Shown here: in pieces, positions 48,492-57,400 of the stretch
How the letters are laid out: every line of letters begins with the position of its first letter
How positions within the stretch are numbered: the first letter of the stretch is position 1
Program-made: the position numbers and the translations under genes
Notes under the pieces: model-generated
The model's database searches: none
Told to the model about the DNA's origin: nothing
What the model saw: only the letters and a program-made list of their open reading frames with translations
Assembly: GCF_026626665.1 (NCBI RefSeq)
Contig: NZ_JAPNKE010000002.1
Location: 10,560,001-10,624,000, forward strand
Length of the DNA: 64,000 bases
Reading direction: 5' to 3'
From: Nannocystis pusilla
GTDB taxonomy: Bacteria > Myxococcota_A > Polyangia > Nannocystales > Nannocystaceae

Positions 48492-49070
48492 TCAGACGCC
48501 CGGGGCGCGGGCGACGACGGCGGTGGTGTCGTTCATGGCGATGACGAGGGCCTCGTCGCCGGAGGAGAAGCCGCGCTCCTCCTCGGTGGTGGCCAGGACG
48601 TCGACGGTGGTGCCCTTGAGCGTGAGCCGCACCTTGCCGAGGTCGCCGGCGCCGAAGCCGACCATCACGCGGCCGCTGCGGCCGATGTAGTCGGCGGCGC
48701 TCGCGGCCGTGCTGGTCTCGCTGTGCGACAGGCTGCGGAACACCGCGACGGTGCCCTGGCCGGTCAGAAGGCCCATGGCGACCGCGGCGACGAGGGCGAA
48801 GGTCGGGCTGTCGACGAGGTCGAGGCCGTCGAGCACGAGGCCGGTGAGCCCGAAGAAGGCGAGGAAGAACATCCAGAAGCGCAGCGAGAAGAAGGCGGTG
48901 AACAGCCCGGCCACCGCGCCGTGGTCCTCGCCGACGCCGTGGTCGAAGTGCTCGGCCTGAGTGCCGCCGTCGCCGCCGTCGCTGCCGCCGTCCTTGTCGC
49001 CGATGAGGATCGAGCCGAGGAGGAGGACGCCGCCGAGTCCGAATGCGAACAGGTAGAGGTAGATCAGCAT
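48492..49070 (-). CDS. NfeD/OB-fold membrane protein
   Basis: 192-residue integral membrane protein. Helix 1 is MLIYLYLFAFGLGGVLLLGSIL. An Asp/Gly-rich, His-containing loop, two further hydrophobic segments (FWMFFLAFFGLTGLVLDGL, FALVAAVAMGLLTGQ) and a C-terminal small beta-barrel follow (YIGRSGRVMVGFGAGDLGKVRLTLKGTTVDVLATTEEERGF). This is the NfeD-like OB domain that pairs with SPFH proteins in stomatin operons. ATG 49070 was chosen because it starts the first membrane helix. It is the first gene of the NfeD-SPFH-SPFH operon. Confidence 0.82.
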   Translation of the reverse strand: MLIYLYLFAFGLGGVLLLGSILIGDKDGGSDGGDGGTQAEHFDHGVGEDHGAVAGLFTAFFSLRFWMFFLAFFGLTGLVLDGLDLVDSPTFALVAAVAMGLLTGQGTVAVFRSLSHSETSTAASAADYIGRSGRVMVGFGAGDLGKVRLTLKGTTVDVLATTEEERGFSSGDEALVIAMNDTTAVVARAPGV

Positions 49071-49088
49071 CGCCTGAGGGGGCCTGAC

Positions 49089-49094
49089 ATTATG
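49089..49094 (-). promoter_or_regulatory. Candidate -10 element of the NfeD-SPFH operon
   Basis: On the minus strand CATAAT (five of six consensus bases) ends 19 bases before the NfeD start codon. There is no clear -35. It matches the isolated CATAAT before the DUF4139 pair. Confidence 0.38.
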
Positions 49095-49231
49095 CCACGC
49101 CGACCGGCCTCGTGCGCGCCAGAAGCGCTCAGCCGGCCTCAGGGGCGCGACTTTCCGCAAAGAACGGCGTACACGCGCGGCCCACTCGACGGCTACGCTG
49201 CGGGTCTGTCAGCATCCCTCGCTGGAGCCAT

Positions 49232-49842
49232 ATGGCCGCCGACGACTACCGACTCCTGCCGCGCTCTTTTTCGCTCGCGACGCGCTCGACGTGGCGCGCG
49301 ATCTGCTGGGCAAGCTGCTGCGACGCGACGGGGTGATCGTGAGGATCACCGAGGTCGAGGCCTATCGCCACCCGAACGACAGCGCGAACCACTGCCGCTT
49401 CGGCCTCACCGAGCGCAACGCGGCGATGTGGGGCCCGCCGGGCCGCGCGTACGTGTACCTCTGCTACGGGATCCACAACATGCTCAACCTCTCGACCAAC
49501 GAAGAGGGCGAGGGGGCGGCGGTGCTCATCCGCTCGGCCGAGCCGGTGCTGGGGCTGACGGAGATCCAGCGCCGCCGCGGGGCCACGACGACGGGGCCGA
49601 CGCTGCTCACCGGGCCGGGCAAGGTCGGGCAGGCGCTGCAGCTCGACACGTCGTGGTCGCATCATCCGGTCACCGAGCCCGGCGGGCTCGAGGCGCTCGA
49701 CGCCCCGCCGGTCGGCGAGATCCTCGCCGGACCGCGCGTCGGCATCGACTTCGCCACGCCGGCCGACCGCGACGCCCCGTGGCGCCTGGCCGTGGCCGGG
49801 ACGAAGTGGGTCAGCGCGCCGAAGGGCCTCCGCCCGGTGTAG
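49232..49842 (+). CDS. mpg: 3-methyladenine DNA glycosylase, AAG type (frame break)
   Basis: Base-excision enzyme of about 203 residues, related to eukaryotic AAG/MPG, removing alkylated purines. From ATG 49232 (AADDYRLLPRSF) the frame breaks in TTTTT at 49267-49271. One more T gives SFFARDALDVARDLLGKLLRR and continues through the rest. Family signatures are ITEVEAYRHPNDSANHCRFGLTERNAAMWG (with the catalytic Glu), GRAYVYLCYGIHNMLN and AAVLIRSAEPV. The C-terminus ends VAGTKWVSAPKGLRPV. It heads a plus-strand cluster with the HIT gene 11 bases on. Confidence 0.9.
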
Positions 49843-49853
49843 CATCCCCGGCC

Positions 49854-50285
49854 ATGCCGTCCGTGTTCACCCGGATCATCAACGGCGAGCTGCCCGGTCG
49901 CTTCGTCTACCAGGACGACCGCTGCGCCGCATTCCTGTCGATCGCGCCGCTGCGCCCCGGCCACACGCTGGTGGTGCCGAAGCAGGAGGTCGACCACTGG
50001 CTCGACCTCGAGGCCGACCTCGCCGCGCACCTGACGACGGTGGCGCAGGCGATCGGCCGCGGGCAGATGCTGGCGTTCGCGCCGGCCCGCGTCGGGCTGA
50101 TGATCGCCGGGCTCGAGGTGCCGCACGTGCACCTCCACGTGGTCCCGATCGACGGGCCGCACGACCTCGACTTCGCCAACGCCGACCACCGCGCCAGCCC
50201 GGCCGCGCTCGACGAGGCGGCCGACAAGCTGCGCCAGGCGCTGGCCAAGCTGGCGCCCGAGGGCGCGGGCGACTGGTGTCTCTGA
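49854..50285 (+). CDS. HIT-family nucleotide hydrolase/transferase
   Basis: 143-residue histidine-triad protein. The N-terminus SVFTRIINGELPGRFVYQDDRCAAFLSI and the triad VPHVHLHVVPI identify the HIT branch that hydrolyses nucleoside phosphoramidates or dinucleotides with the central His as nucleophile. The size and absence of extra domains match HinT-like cytosolic enzymes. The start was chosen at ATG 49854, immediately preceding the family's N-terminal motif. It lies 11 bases after the glycosylase and 25 before hemB. Confidence 0.92.
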   Translation: MPSVFTRIINGELPGRFVYQDDRCAAFLSIAPLRPGHTLVVPKQEVDHWLDLEADLAAHLTTVAQAIGRGQMLAFAPARVGLMIAGLEVPHVHLHVVPIDGPHDLDFANADHRASPAALDEAADKLRQALAKLAPEGAGDWCL

Positions 50286-50307
50286 GGACATGTCACGAAG
50301 GACAGAT
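50285..50307. repeat. Dispersed motif upstream of hemB
   Basis: GAGGACATGTCACGAAGGACAG spans the HIT stop and the hemB start region. It contains a GGACATGTC half-palindrome and GAAGGACAG. The latter can also serve as the hemB ribosome-binding site, so the motif may have a translational role here. Confidence 0.5.
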
Positions 50308-50310
50308 GCG

Positions 50311-51312
50311 ATGACGCACGACCCGCTGAACCTGCTGCAACGACCGCGGCGCAACCGCAAGCACCCCGCCATCCGCGCGTTCGTGCGCGAGACGACGCTG
50401 GGGCCCGAGCACTTCATCTACCCGCTGTTCATCCACGCCGGCGACGACGACGAGCCGATCGCGTCGATGCCCGGGTGCGCCCGCCTGTCGCGCAAGGGGC
50501 TCTTGGCCGAGGTCGAGGCCGCGCGCGCGGTCGGGGTCAACCTCGTCGCGCTGTTCCCGGCGGTGGCCGAGGCGCTCAAGACGTCCGACGGGCGCGAGGC
50601 GTGGAACCCGAACGGGCTCATCCCCGAGACGATCAAGGCGCTGAAGGACCGCTGGCCCGACCTGGTGATCGTCACCGACGTCGCGCTCGACCCGTACAAC
50701 AGCGACGGCCACGACGGGATCGTCGCGCCCGACGGGCGCATCTTGAACGACGAGACGGTCGAGGCGCTGTGCGCCCAGGCGCTGTGCCAGGCCCACGCCG
50801 GCGCCGACATCGTCGCGCCGTCGGACATGATGGACGGCCGCGTGCAAGCGCTGCGCGAGGCGCTCGACGGCGAGGGCTTCACCGACGCGTCGATCCTCGC
50901 CTACACGGCCAAGTACGCCTCGGCGTTCTACGGGCCGTTCCGCGACGCGCTCGACTCGGCGCCCAAGAGCGGCGACAAGAAGACCTACCAGATGGACCCC
51001 GCCAACGCCCGCGAGGCGCTGCGCGAGGCCGAGCTCGACGAGGTCGAGGGCGCCGACATCCTGATGGTCAAGCCGGCCGGTCCGTACCTCGACATCCTCG
51101 CGGCGCTGCGCCGCGCGAGCAACCTGCCGCTCGCGGCCTACCAGGTCAGCGGCGAGTACGCGATGCTCAAGGCGGCCAGCGAGCGCGGCTGGCTCGACGA
51201 GAAGCGGGTGGTGCTCGAGAGCCTGCTCGGCATCCGCCGCGCCGGCGCCGACGTGATCTTCACCTACTTCGCCCGCCAGGCGGCGGAGTGGCTGACGGGC
51301 GCGAGGAAGTAG
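50311..51312 (+). CDS. hemB: Porphobilinogen synthase (delta-aminolevulinic acid dehydratase)
   Basis: 333-residue enzyme condensing two 5-aminolevulinates to porphobilinogen, the second common step of haem synthesis. Active-site lysines are in AYTAKYASAFYGPFRDA and ILMVKPAGPYLDI. The metal loop reads TDVALDPYNSDGHDG, with Asp and Ala in place of the three Cys, so this is the non-zinc (Mg-type) variant. MTHDPLNLLQRPRRNRKHPAIR fits the family start at 50311, and an in-frame ATG at 50290 inside the motif would add seven residues. It is followed after 2 bases by the DsbA-like gene. Confidence 0.95.
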   Translation: MTHDPLNLLQRPRRNRKHPAIRAFVRETTLGPEHFIYPLFIHAGDDDEPIASMPGCARLSRKGLLAEVEAARAVGVNLVALFPAVAEALKTSDGREAWNPNGLIPETIKALKDRWPDLVIVTDVALDPYNSDGHDGIVAPDGRILNDETVEALCAQALCQAHAGADIVAPSDMMDGRVQALREALDGEGFTDASILAYTAKYASAFYGPFRDALDSAPKSGDKKTYQMDPANAREALREAELDEVEGADILMVKPAGPYLDILAALRRASNLPLAAYQVSGEYAMLKAASERGWLDEKRVVLESLLGIRRAGADVIFTYFARQAAEWLTGARK

Positions 51313-51314
51313 CG

Positions 51315-52526
51315 ATGGCGCCGCGGCTCGAGTTCTGGTTCGACTTCTCGTGCCCGTTCGCCTACGTGGCGTCGACGCAGGTCGAGCAGCTGGCCCAAGG
51401 ACAGGCGCCGATCTCGACCTGCGGCCGATGCTGCTCGGCGGGGTGTTCAAGGCCCGCGGCACGCCGCAGAACCTGGCGGCGACCCTGAACCCGGCCAAGG
51501 CCCGCCACAACCTCGACGACATCCGCCGCGCGGCCCAGCGCGCCGGGGTGCCGCTGCGCATGCCGCCGAACCACCCGATGCGCACGGTCGAGGCGCTGCG
51601 CTGCGTGCTCGCGGCCGGGCCGTCGCTGCCGCTCGTCCACCGCATCTACCGCGCCTACTGGGACGAGAACGCCGACATCGCCGACCGCGAGGTGCTGGCG
51701 CGGGCGCTCGCGGACGTCGGCCTCGACGCCGCGGCGATCCTCGCCCGCGCCGAGTCGCCGGAGATCAAGGACGAGCTGCGCCGCCGCACCGACGAGGCGG
51801 TCGCGCGCGGGGTGTTCGGCGTGCCGACCTACTTCGTCGGCGACGAGCTGTTCTGGGGGCAGGACCGCGCGGACATGGTCGAGGCGGCGCTCGGCGGGGC
51901 CCCCTCGCAGCCGGCGCCGTCGCCGGAGGCGCCGGTCGACTTCTACTTCGACTACAGCAGCCCGTTCGCCTATCTGGCCATCATGCGCGCGGGCGAGCTG
52001 GGCCCGCAGGTGCGCTGGCGGCCGATCCTGCTCGGCGGGCTGTTCCGCACCCTCGGCACGCCCGACGTGCCGCTGTTCGTGCAGAGCCCGGAGAAGCGGC
52101 GCCACACGATGCAGGACCTCGATCGCCAGGCGGCGCGCGCGGGGCTGCCGTTCCATCCCGCAGGGCTTCCCGATGCGCACGGTCCTGCCGCTGCGGGTGA
52201 CGCTGGCCGCCGGCTCGCCGCCGCCGCTGGTGCGCGCGCTGGCGACGGCGATGTGGGCCGAGGACCGCGACATCAGCGACCCCGCGGTGGTGGCGGCGAT
52301 CGCCGATGCGGTCGGGCTCGACGGGGCGGCGCTGGTGGCCGCCGCGGACACGCCGGCGCTGAAGCAGGCGCTGGTGACCGCCACCGCCGAGGCCGAGGCG
52401 GCCGGGGTGTTCGGGGTGCCGACCTTCGTGGTGCACACCCGCGAGCGCGGGCCGCAGCTCTACTGGGGCGCCGATCGCCTCACGCTGGCGGCCGCGGCGG
52501 CCGGCGGCGACGTCTCGGCGATGTGA
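51315..52526 (+). CDS. Fused double DsbA-type thioredoxin protein (HCCA-isomerase-like), two frame breaks
   Basis: About 404 residues made of two successive kappa-GST/2-hydroxychromene-2-carboxylate isomerase-type domains. Domain 1 begins LEFWFDFSCPFAYVAST and ends VFGVPTYFVGDELFWGQDR. Domain 2 begins VDFYFDYSSPFAYLAIM and ends VFGVPTFVVHTRERGPQLYWGADR. Each carries a D(F/Y)SxPFAY active-site start and the GVPT cis-Pro loop. The domain-1 frame lacks one A near 51394-51399, restored as LAQRTGADLDLRPMLLGG. In domain 2 one extra C at 52156-52158 separates LPFHP from QGFPMRT. Possible roles are glutathione-dependent isomerisation or disulfide chemistry, probably the former. It is the last gene of the glycosylase-HIT-hemB unit. 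Confidence 0.83.
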
Positions 52527-52528
52527 AC

Positions 52529-52599
52529 TTCGGACATGTCATGTAGGGCATGTCCGCGAGGACATGCCCAGGAGGACATGTCATGAAGGGCATGTTCGT
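52529..52599. repeat. Motif cluster in a convergent gap
   Basis: Between the converging DsbA-like and proline iminopeptidase genes run CTTCGGACATGTCATGTAGGGCATGTCC, GCGAGGACATGCCC and AGGAGGACATGTCATGAAGGGCATGTTC. ACATGTCATG-A/T-AGGGCATGT occurs twice, 47 bases apart, so the cluster has its own local duplication. The remaining 80 bases of the gap show nothing else. Confidence 0.65.
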
Positions 52600-52680
52600 G
52601 AAGCCGCGCCCCCGTCCATGCGAGGGCGCGGCGCGCCTCGGCGCGCGACGAGCCGGCGCGCGGGTCAGCCGTGGCTCGCG

Positions 52681-53671
52681 CTACAGGTGGGCGTAGCGGT
52701 CGGTGGCGCGGCGCAGGCTGAGGGCGATGCCGGGCTCGAAGGCGGAGTGGCCGGCGTCGGGGACGATCACGAGCTCCGAGCGGGGCAGCCGCTTGTGCAG
52801 GTGCCAGGCGTTCTCGAGCGGGCAGATCACGTCGTAGCGGCCGTGCACGATCGTCGTCGGGATGTGCTCGATCTTCGTCGCCTCGTCGAGCAGCTGGGTC
52901 TCGTGATTTAAAGCCCTTGTTGACGAAGTAGTGGCACTCGATGCGCGAGAAGGCGAGGGTGAAGTCGGTGTTGTCGCAGTGCATCTCGACGTCGGGGTCG
53001 GGGTGCAGGGTGGCGACGCGGCTCTCCCACAGGCTCCACGCGCGCGCGGCCTCGACGCGGACGCGCGGGTCGGTCGAGGTGAGGCGGCGGTAGTAGGCGG
53101 CGATCAGGTCGGCGCGCTCGGCCTCGGGGATCGGGGCGACGAAGGCCTCCCAGGCGTCGGGGAACAGGGTGCGGGTGCCGCGGCCGTAGAACCAGTCGGA
53201 CTCGCGGCGGGTGAACATGAAGATCCCGCGCAGCACCAGCTTGGTGACGCGGTGCGGGTGGGCCTCGGCGTAGGCGACCCCGAGGGTGCTGCCCCACGAG
53301 CCGCCGAACACCTGCCAGCGGTCGACGCCGAGGTGCTCGCGCAGGCGCTCGATGTCGTCGACGAGGTCCCAGGTGGTGTTGTCGTCGAGCGAGGCGAACG
53401 GCTCGCTCTGGCCGCAGCCGCGCTGGTCGAACAGGATGATGCGGTAGCGCGCCGGGTCGAAGAAGCGCCGGTGCTTGGGGTCGGTGCCGCCGCCGGGCCC
53501 GCCGTGCAGGAACACCACCGGCTTGCCGGCGCGGTTGCCCGACTGCTCGAAGTAGAGGTCGTGCCCGCCGGGGACCTGCAGCCGGCCGAAGTGGAACGGG
53601 TCGATCGGCGGGTACAGGGCCGACAGCGGGTCCTGGCGGTGCGGGGCGGAGTGAGCTGGTCGAACGGTCAT
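52681..53671 (-). CDS. pip: Proline iminopeptidase, copy 1 (frame break)
   Basis: Alpha/beta-hydrolase of family S33, about 330 residues, releasing N-terminal proline from peptides. The oxyanion loop is FLHGGPGGGTDP, the nucleophile elbow is FGGSWGST, with DQRGCGQSEP and LRGIFMFTRRESDWFY typical of the family. At 52906-52913 (ATTTAAAG) the frame shifts by one. On the other side it reads NHETQLLDEATKIEHIPTTIVHGRYDVICP, then DAGHSAFEPG with the catalytic His, and stops at 52681. It is intact only if that indel is an error. It lies 29 bases downstream of a paralogue on the same strand, with a motif copy between. Confidence 0.87.
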
Positions 53672-53700
53672 GGCGAAAAGCTCAGGTTCTCGGGGACAGG

Positions 53701-54666
53701 TCAGGTATCCGCGGCGAAGCGGTCGGTGGCGGCCACGAGCTCATGGAGGATCCCGGGCTCGAAGGCGGAGTGGCCGGCGTCGTCGACGATCCGCAGGTCG
53801 GCCTCGGGCCAGGCGCGGTGCAGGTCCCAGGCGCTCTGCGGCGGGCAGACGACGTCGTAGCGGCCCTGGACGATGACCGTGGGGATGTTGCGGATCCGCG
53901 GGACGTTCTCGACCAGCTGGTTGTCGCGCTCGAGGAAGCCGCGGTGGACGAAGTAGTGGGCCTCGATGCGGGCGAACGCGAGGCTGAACTCGTCCTCGCC
54001 GGCGCGCTCGATCTGCTCGGAGTTGACGCGCAGGTAGCTGGTGCTGGCCTCCCACACGCTCCACGCCCGCGCGGCCTCGAGGCGCACGGCCGCGTCGTCG
54101 CTGGTGAGCCGCTTGTGGTAGGCCTTCATCAGGTCGCCGCGCTCGGCCGCCGGGATCGGGGCGAGGAACCGCTCCCACGCGTCGGGGAACAGGGCGCTGG
54201 CGCCGTCCTGGTAGAACCACCGCAGCTCGCTGCGGCGCAGGAGGAAGATCCCCCGCAGCACCATCTCGGTGACCTTGCGCGGGTGCTTCTGCGCGTAGGC
54301 GAGGGCGAGGGTGCTGCCCCACGAGCCGCCGAACACCAGCCAGCGCTGGACGTTGAGGTGCTCGCGCACGCGCTCGATGTCGGCGACGAGATCCCAGGTG
54401 GTGTTGTCCTGCAGCTCGGCGTGCGGGGTGCTCTTGCCGCAGCCGCGCTGGTCGAACAGGACGATCCGGTAGCGATCGGGGTCGAAGAAGCGCCGCTGGT
54501 CGGGCACCGTGCCGCCGCCCGGTCCGCCGTGGAGGAACACCGCCGGCTTGCCGTCGGGGTTGCCCGACTCCTCGAAGTACACGCGGTGCAGCCCGCTGAC
54601 CTGCAAGAAGCCGGCGTTGTAGGGCTCGATCTCCGGGTAGAGCGTGCGCCTGCGTGGGGGGGCCAT
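53701..54666 (-). CDS. pip: Proline iminopeptidase, copy 2
   Basis: 321-residue intact S33 peptidase. VFLHGGPGGGTVPDQRRFFDP, nucleophile Ser in VFGGSWGSTLALAY, Asp in VQGRYDVVCPP and His in DAGHSAFEPG complete the triad. There is no signal peptide, so it is cytosolic. It precedes the frame-broken paralogue in what looks like a two-gene transcript. Copies share most motifs but differ throughout, so the duplication is not recent. It is divergent from the DUF4139 gene at 54.9 kb. Confidence 0.93.
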   Translation of the reverse strand: MAPPRRRTLYPEIEPYNAGFLQVSGLHRVYFEESGNPDGKPAVFLHGGPGGGTVPDQRRFFDPDRYRIVLFDQRGCGKSTPHAELQDNTTWDLVADIERVREHLNVQRWLVFGGSWGSTLALAYAQKHPRKVTEMVLRGIFLLRRSELRWFYQDGASALFPDAWERFLAPIPAAERGDLMKAYHKRLTSDDAAVRLEAARAWSVWEASTSYLRVNSEQIERAGEDEFSLAFARIEAHYFVHRGFLERDNQLVENVPRIRNIPTVIVQGRYDVVCPPQSAWDLHRAWPEADLRIVDDAGHSAFEPGILHELVAATDRFAADT

Positions 54667-54866
54667 CGGCGCGAGCTTGGCAAAGCGCGATCAAGGCGTC
54701 CAGAGGCGCCGCGTGCGGCCGCTCCGCAGGATTTGTGGCGGCCCCGGCGGGCAAAGCCGCGCGGCGGCCGAAGACGCGCCTCCGGCGGGGTTCGGCGGGC
54801 GTCCGGACGAGTAAGAGGGGAATGGCTCGCGGCGTTAGCATCGACCTCGCAGGAGATCCCTCGCAC

Positions 54867-57218
54867 GTGTCCAGGCTCGCCTCGTCCGCCCTCGTCGCCC
54901 TCCTCTTCATCGGCTGCGCCCACGGGCGCAATCCTTACGCCGCCACCGAGAGCTCGCTCGGGCTCGACCGCGTGGTGCTCTACCGCAACGGGATCGGCTA
55001 CTTCGAGCGCCGCGGCGAGGTCAAGGGCGACGCCCTGGTGATCAAGGTCCGCAAGGACCAGGTCAACGACCTGCTGAAGAGCCTGACGGTGATCGACCGC
55101 AAGAGCGGTCAGGCGGTCAGCGTGTCGATGCCGCTCGACCCCGAGTCGTGGGCCAATGCTGCCCTTTCGACCCTGGCCCCGGGGCAAGGTAGTTTGGCGC
55201 AGGTGCTCGACGCGCTGCGCGGCACCTACGTGACGCTGAAGACGACGCAGGGCAAGCTGCGCGGACGCATCGTCCTGGTCGAGGCGATCGTCGACGAGCC
55301 CGACCCGACGCCGCCGCCGTCGTCGGAGCGGGTGCCGGCGCCGCAGGGCGGAGCGCGCGACTACAAGGTCTCGCTGATGGACGGCAAGCAGCTGCAGGTG
55401 GTGCGCCTGTCGAAGGTGCGCGGGGTGACGCTGCAGGACGGCGACCTGGCGCTGCAGTTCCACCGCACGCTCGACGCGACCGCGGGCGAGGGGATGTTCC
55501 AGCAGGTGGCGGTGGAGATCCGCCTGGCCGGGGCGAACAGCCACGACCTGGTGGTCAGCTACGTGGTGGCGGCGCCGATGTGGAAGCCGACCTACCGCGT
55601 GGTCCTGCCCGAGCCGGGCGAGAAGGGGCCGGCGCTGCTGCAGGCGTGGGCGGTGGTCGACAACACCAGCGGCGAGGATTGGGGCAAGGTGTCGATGAGC
55701 CTGACCTCGGGCGCGCCGATCGCCTTCCGCTACGACCTTCACACGCCGCGCACGGTCTCGCGCTCGGACCTCACCGAGGCCGGGGTGCAGAAGCGGGCCG
55801 CGGTGGCGATGGGCGAGACGTCGTACCAGTCGGGCGGCGATCGCGACGGCGACGCGATCCCCGACTCGCTCGACCAGTGCCCCGACAGCCCCGAGACGTT
55901 CAACGGCTACACCGACGAGGACGGCTGCCCGGATGCCGCCGGGATCGCGGCGGGCCAGGCCGCGCCGGCACCTTCGCCCGCGCCGGACTACGCCCGGACG
56001 GAGGCCGAGAAGAAGTCGGCCAGGCGGCCGGCGGCCAAGCCGGCCGGGGCCTCGAAGGGCGGCGGCGGCAGCAGCAGCGTGAGCCGCAGCTACGACCTCG
56101 ACGACGAGAGCTACGGCGGCGAGGTGGCCAAGGCCGAGGAGGCGGCCGCGGCCCCGCCGGCGATGGACCTCGAGTCGCTGCGCCGCAGCACGCAGGCGAG
56201 CGCGCGGGCCAAGAGCGTCAGCGGCCTGACGCGCTTCGACCTCGACGCGCGCGTGACGGTGCCCGACGGCAGCTCGACGATGGTGGCGATCGTCAACCAG
56301 GACGTGGCCGCCGAGCAGACGTTCCTGTTCCGCCCGGGCGGCGCCGGCACCGGCTACGAGCAGAACCCGTACCGCGTGGTCCGCTTCAAGAACACCACGC
56401 CGTTCGTGCTCGAGCCCGGGCCGATCGCGATCTACGCCGGCGGCAGCTTCGTCGGCGAGGGCCTGTCGGAGGCGGTCGGGACGCAGACGAGCACGACGAT
56501 CCCGTTCGCGGTCGAGCCGTCGCTGATGGTGTCGTCGCAGGCGCAGTACTCCGGCGAGGACATGCACATCCTCAAGATCGTGCGCGGCGTGCTCGAGGTC
56601 GAGAACTTCCAGCGGGTGGCGACGACGTGGACGGTGAAGGGCCAACCTGACCCGAAGGGCTACTCGGTGCTGATCCGCCACCCGAAGCAGGGCGGGGCCT
56701 ACGCGCTCAAGTCGAAGATCGAGGGCCTCGAGGAGCTGCCCGACGCCTACCTCGTGCCGGTCAAGGTCACCGGCAACGCGATCGAGGGCAAGGTCGAGGT
56801 CGTCGAGCAGACGCCGTCGCACGCGGTCATCACGATCTGGGACGGCCGCGCGCCGCAGCTGCTCGACGCGCTGCTGCGCCTGCCGAACCTCGACGCGAAC
56901 GCGCGCAAGAAGATCGAGCCGCTCGTCCGCCTGCGCCAGGAGATCGGCCGCATCGACACCGAGGTCGAGGGGCTCTCGCGCCAGCAGGCCGAGCTCGACC
57001 AGCGCGCCAGCGAGACGCGGCAGAACCTCGAGGCGATCAAAAAGGACGGGGCGGCCGGCGATCTGCGCAGCAAGTTGAACAAGCGCCTCGACGAATTCAC
57101 GCGCGACGCCGACAAGATCGGGCGCACGATCGTCGAGCTGCAGTCGAAGCGGCTCGAGAAGAAGATCGAGCTCGAGGACTCGCTGCAGAGCATCGACCTC
57201 TCGGCACCGACGCCGTGA
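54867..57218 (+). CDS. DUF4139 lipoprotein with TSP3-like calcium insert
   Basis: 783-residue third member of the MuiA-like family, this one exported. GTG 54867 gives SRLASSALVALLFIGC, a signal peptide with a lipobox-like FIGC, and has AGGAGA about ten bases upstream. An ATG at 54822 would only add a non-signal leader. After a DUF4140-like N-terminus the core has VVSYVVAAPMWKPTYRVVL and VVDNTSGEDWGKVSMSLTSG. It is interrupted by a thrombospondin-type-3-like loop (DRDGDAIPDSLDQCPDSPE) and a Pro/Lys/Ser-rich stretch. The C-terminal 110 residues are a coiled coil (about 670-783, EIGRIDTEVEGLSRQQAELDQ). It contrasts with the two cytosolic-looking members at 13.7-17.7 kb. Function unknown. Confidence 0.82.
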   Translation: MSRLASSALVALLFIGCAHGRNPYAATESSLGLDRVVLYRNGIGYFERRGEVKGDALVIKVRKDQVNDLLKSLTVIDRKSGQAVSVSMPLDPESWANAALSTLAPGQGSLAQVLDALRGTYVTLKTTQGKLRGRIVLVEAIVDEPDPTPPPSSERVPAPQGGARDYKVSLMDGKQLQVVRLSKVRGVTLQDGDLALQFHRTLDATAGEGMFQQVAVEIRLAGANSHDLVVSYVVAAPMWKPTYRVVLPEPGEKGPALLQAWAVVDNTSGEDWGKVSMSLTSGAPIAFRYDLHTPRTVSRSDLTEAGVQKRAAVAMGETSYQSGGDRDGDAIPDSLDQCPDSPETFNGYTDEDGCPDAAGIAAGQAAPAPSPAPDYARTEAEKKSARRPAAKPAGASKGGGGSSSVSRSYDLDDESYGGEVAKAEEAAAAPPAMDLESLRRSTQASARAKSVSGLTRFDLDARVTVPDGSSTMVAIVNQDVAAEQTFLFRPGGAGTGYEQNPYRVVRFKNTTPFVLEPGPIAIYAGGSFVGEGLSEAVGTQTSTTIPFAVEPSLMVSSQAQYSGEDMHILKIVRGVLEVENFQRVATTWTVKGQPDPKGYSVLIRHPKQGGAYALKSKIEGLEELPDAYLVPVKVTGNAIEGKVEVVEQTPSHAVITIWDGRAPQLLDALLRLPNLDANARKKIEPLVRLRQEIGRIDTEVEGLSRQQAELDQRASETRQNLEAIKKDGAAGDLRSKLNKRLDEFTRDADKIGRTIVELQSKRLEKKIELEDSLQSIDLSAPTP

Positions 57219-57400
57219 CGATCGTTCCGACGGCTTGACGCGAATTGACGGGTCTGCAGGGGTGAAGAAAGCTGCACCTCGCTCCGGACGCCGTCCGGCG
57301 CGCGTCTGCGCCGCTCCCAAGTGGGATACGCACGGACTTGCCGCCCCCCCGCTGGCCGTGCGACGCTGGTGCTGATGTCCCGGAACCCCGAGGACTTTCG

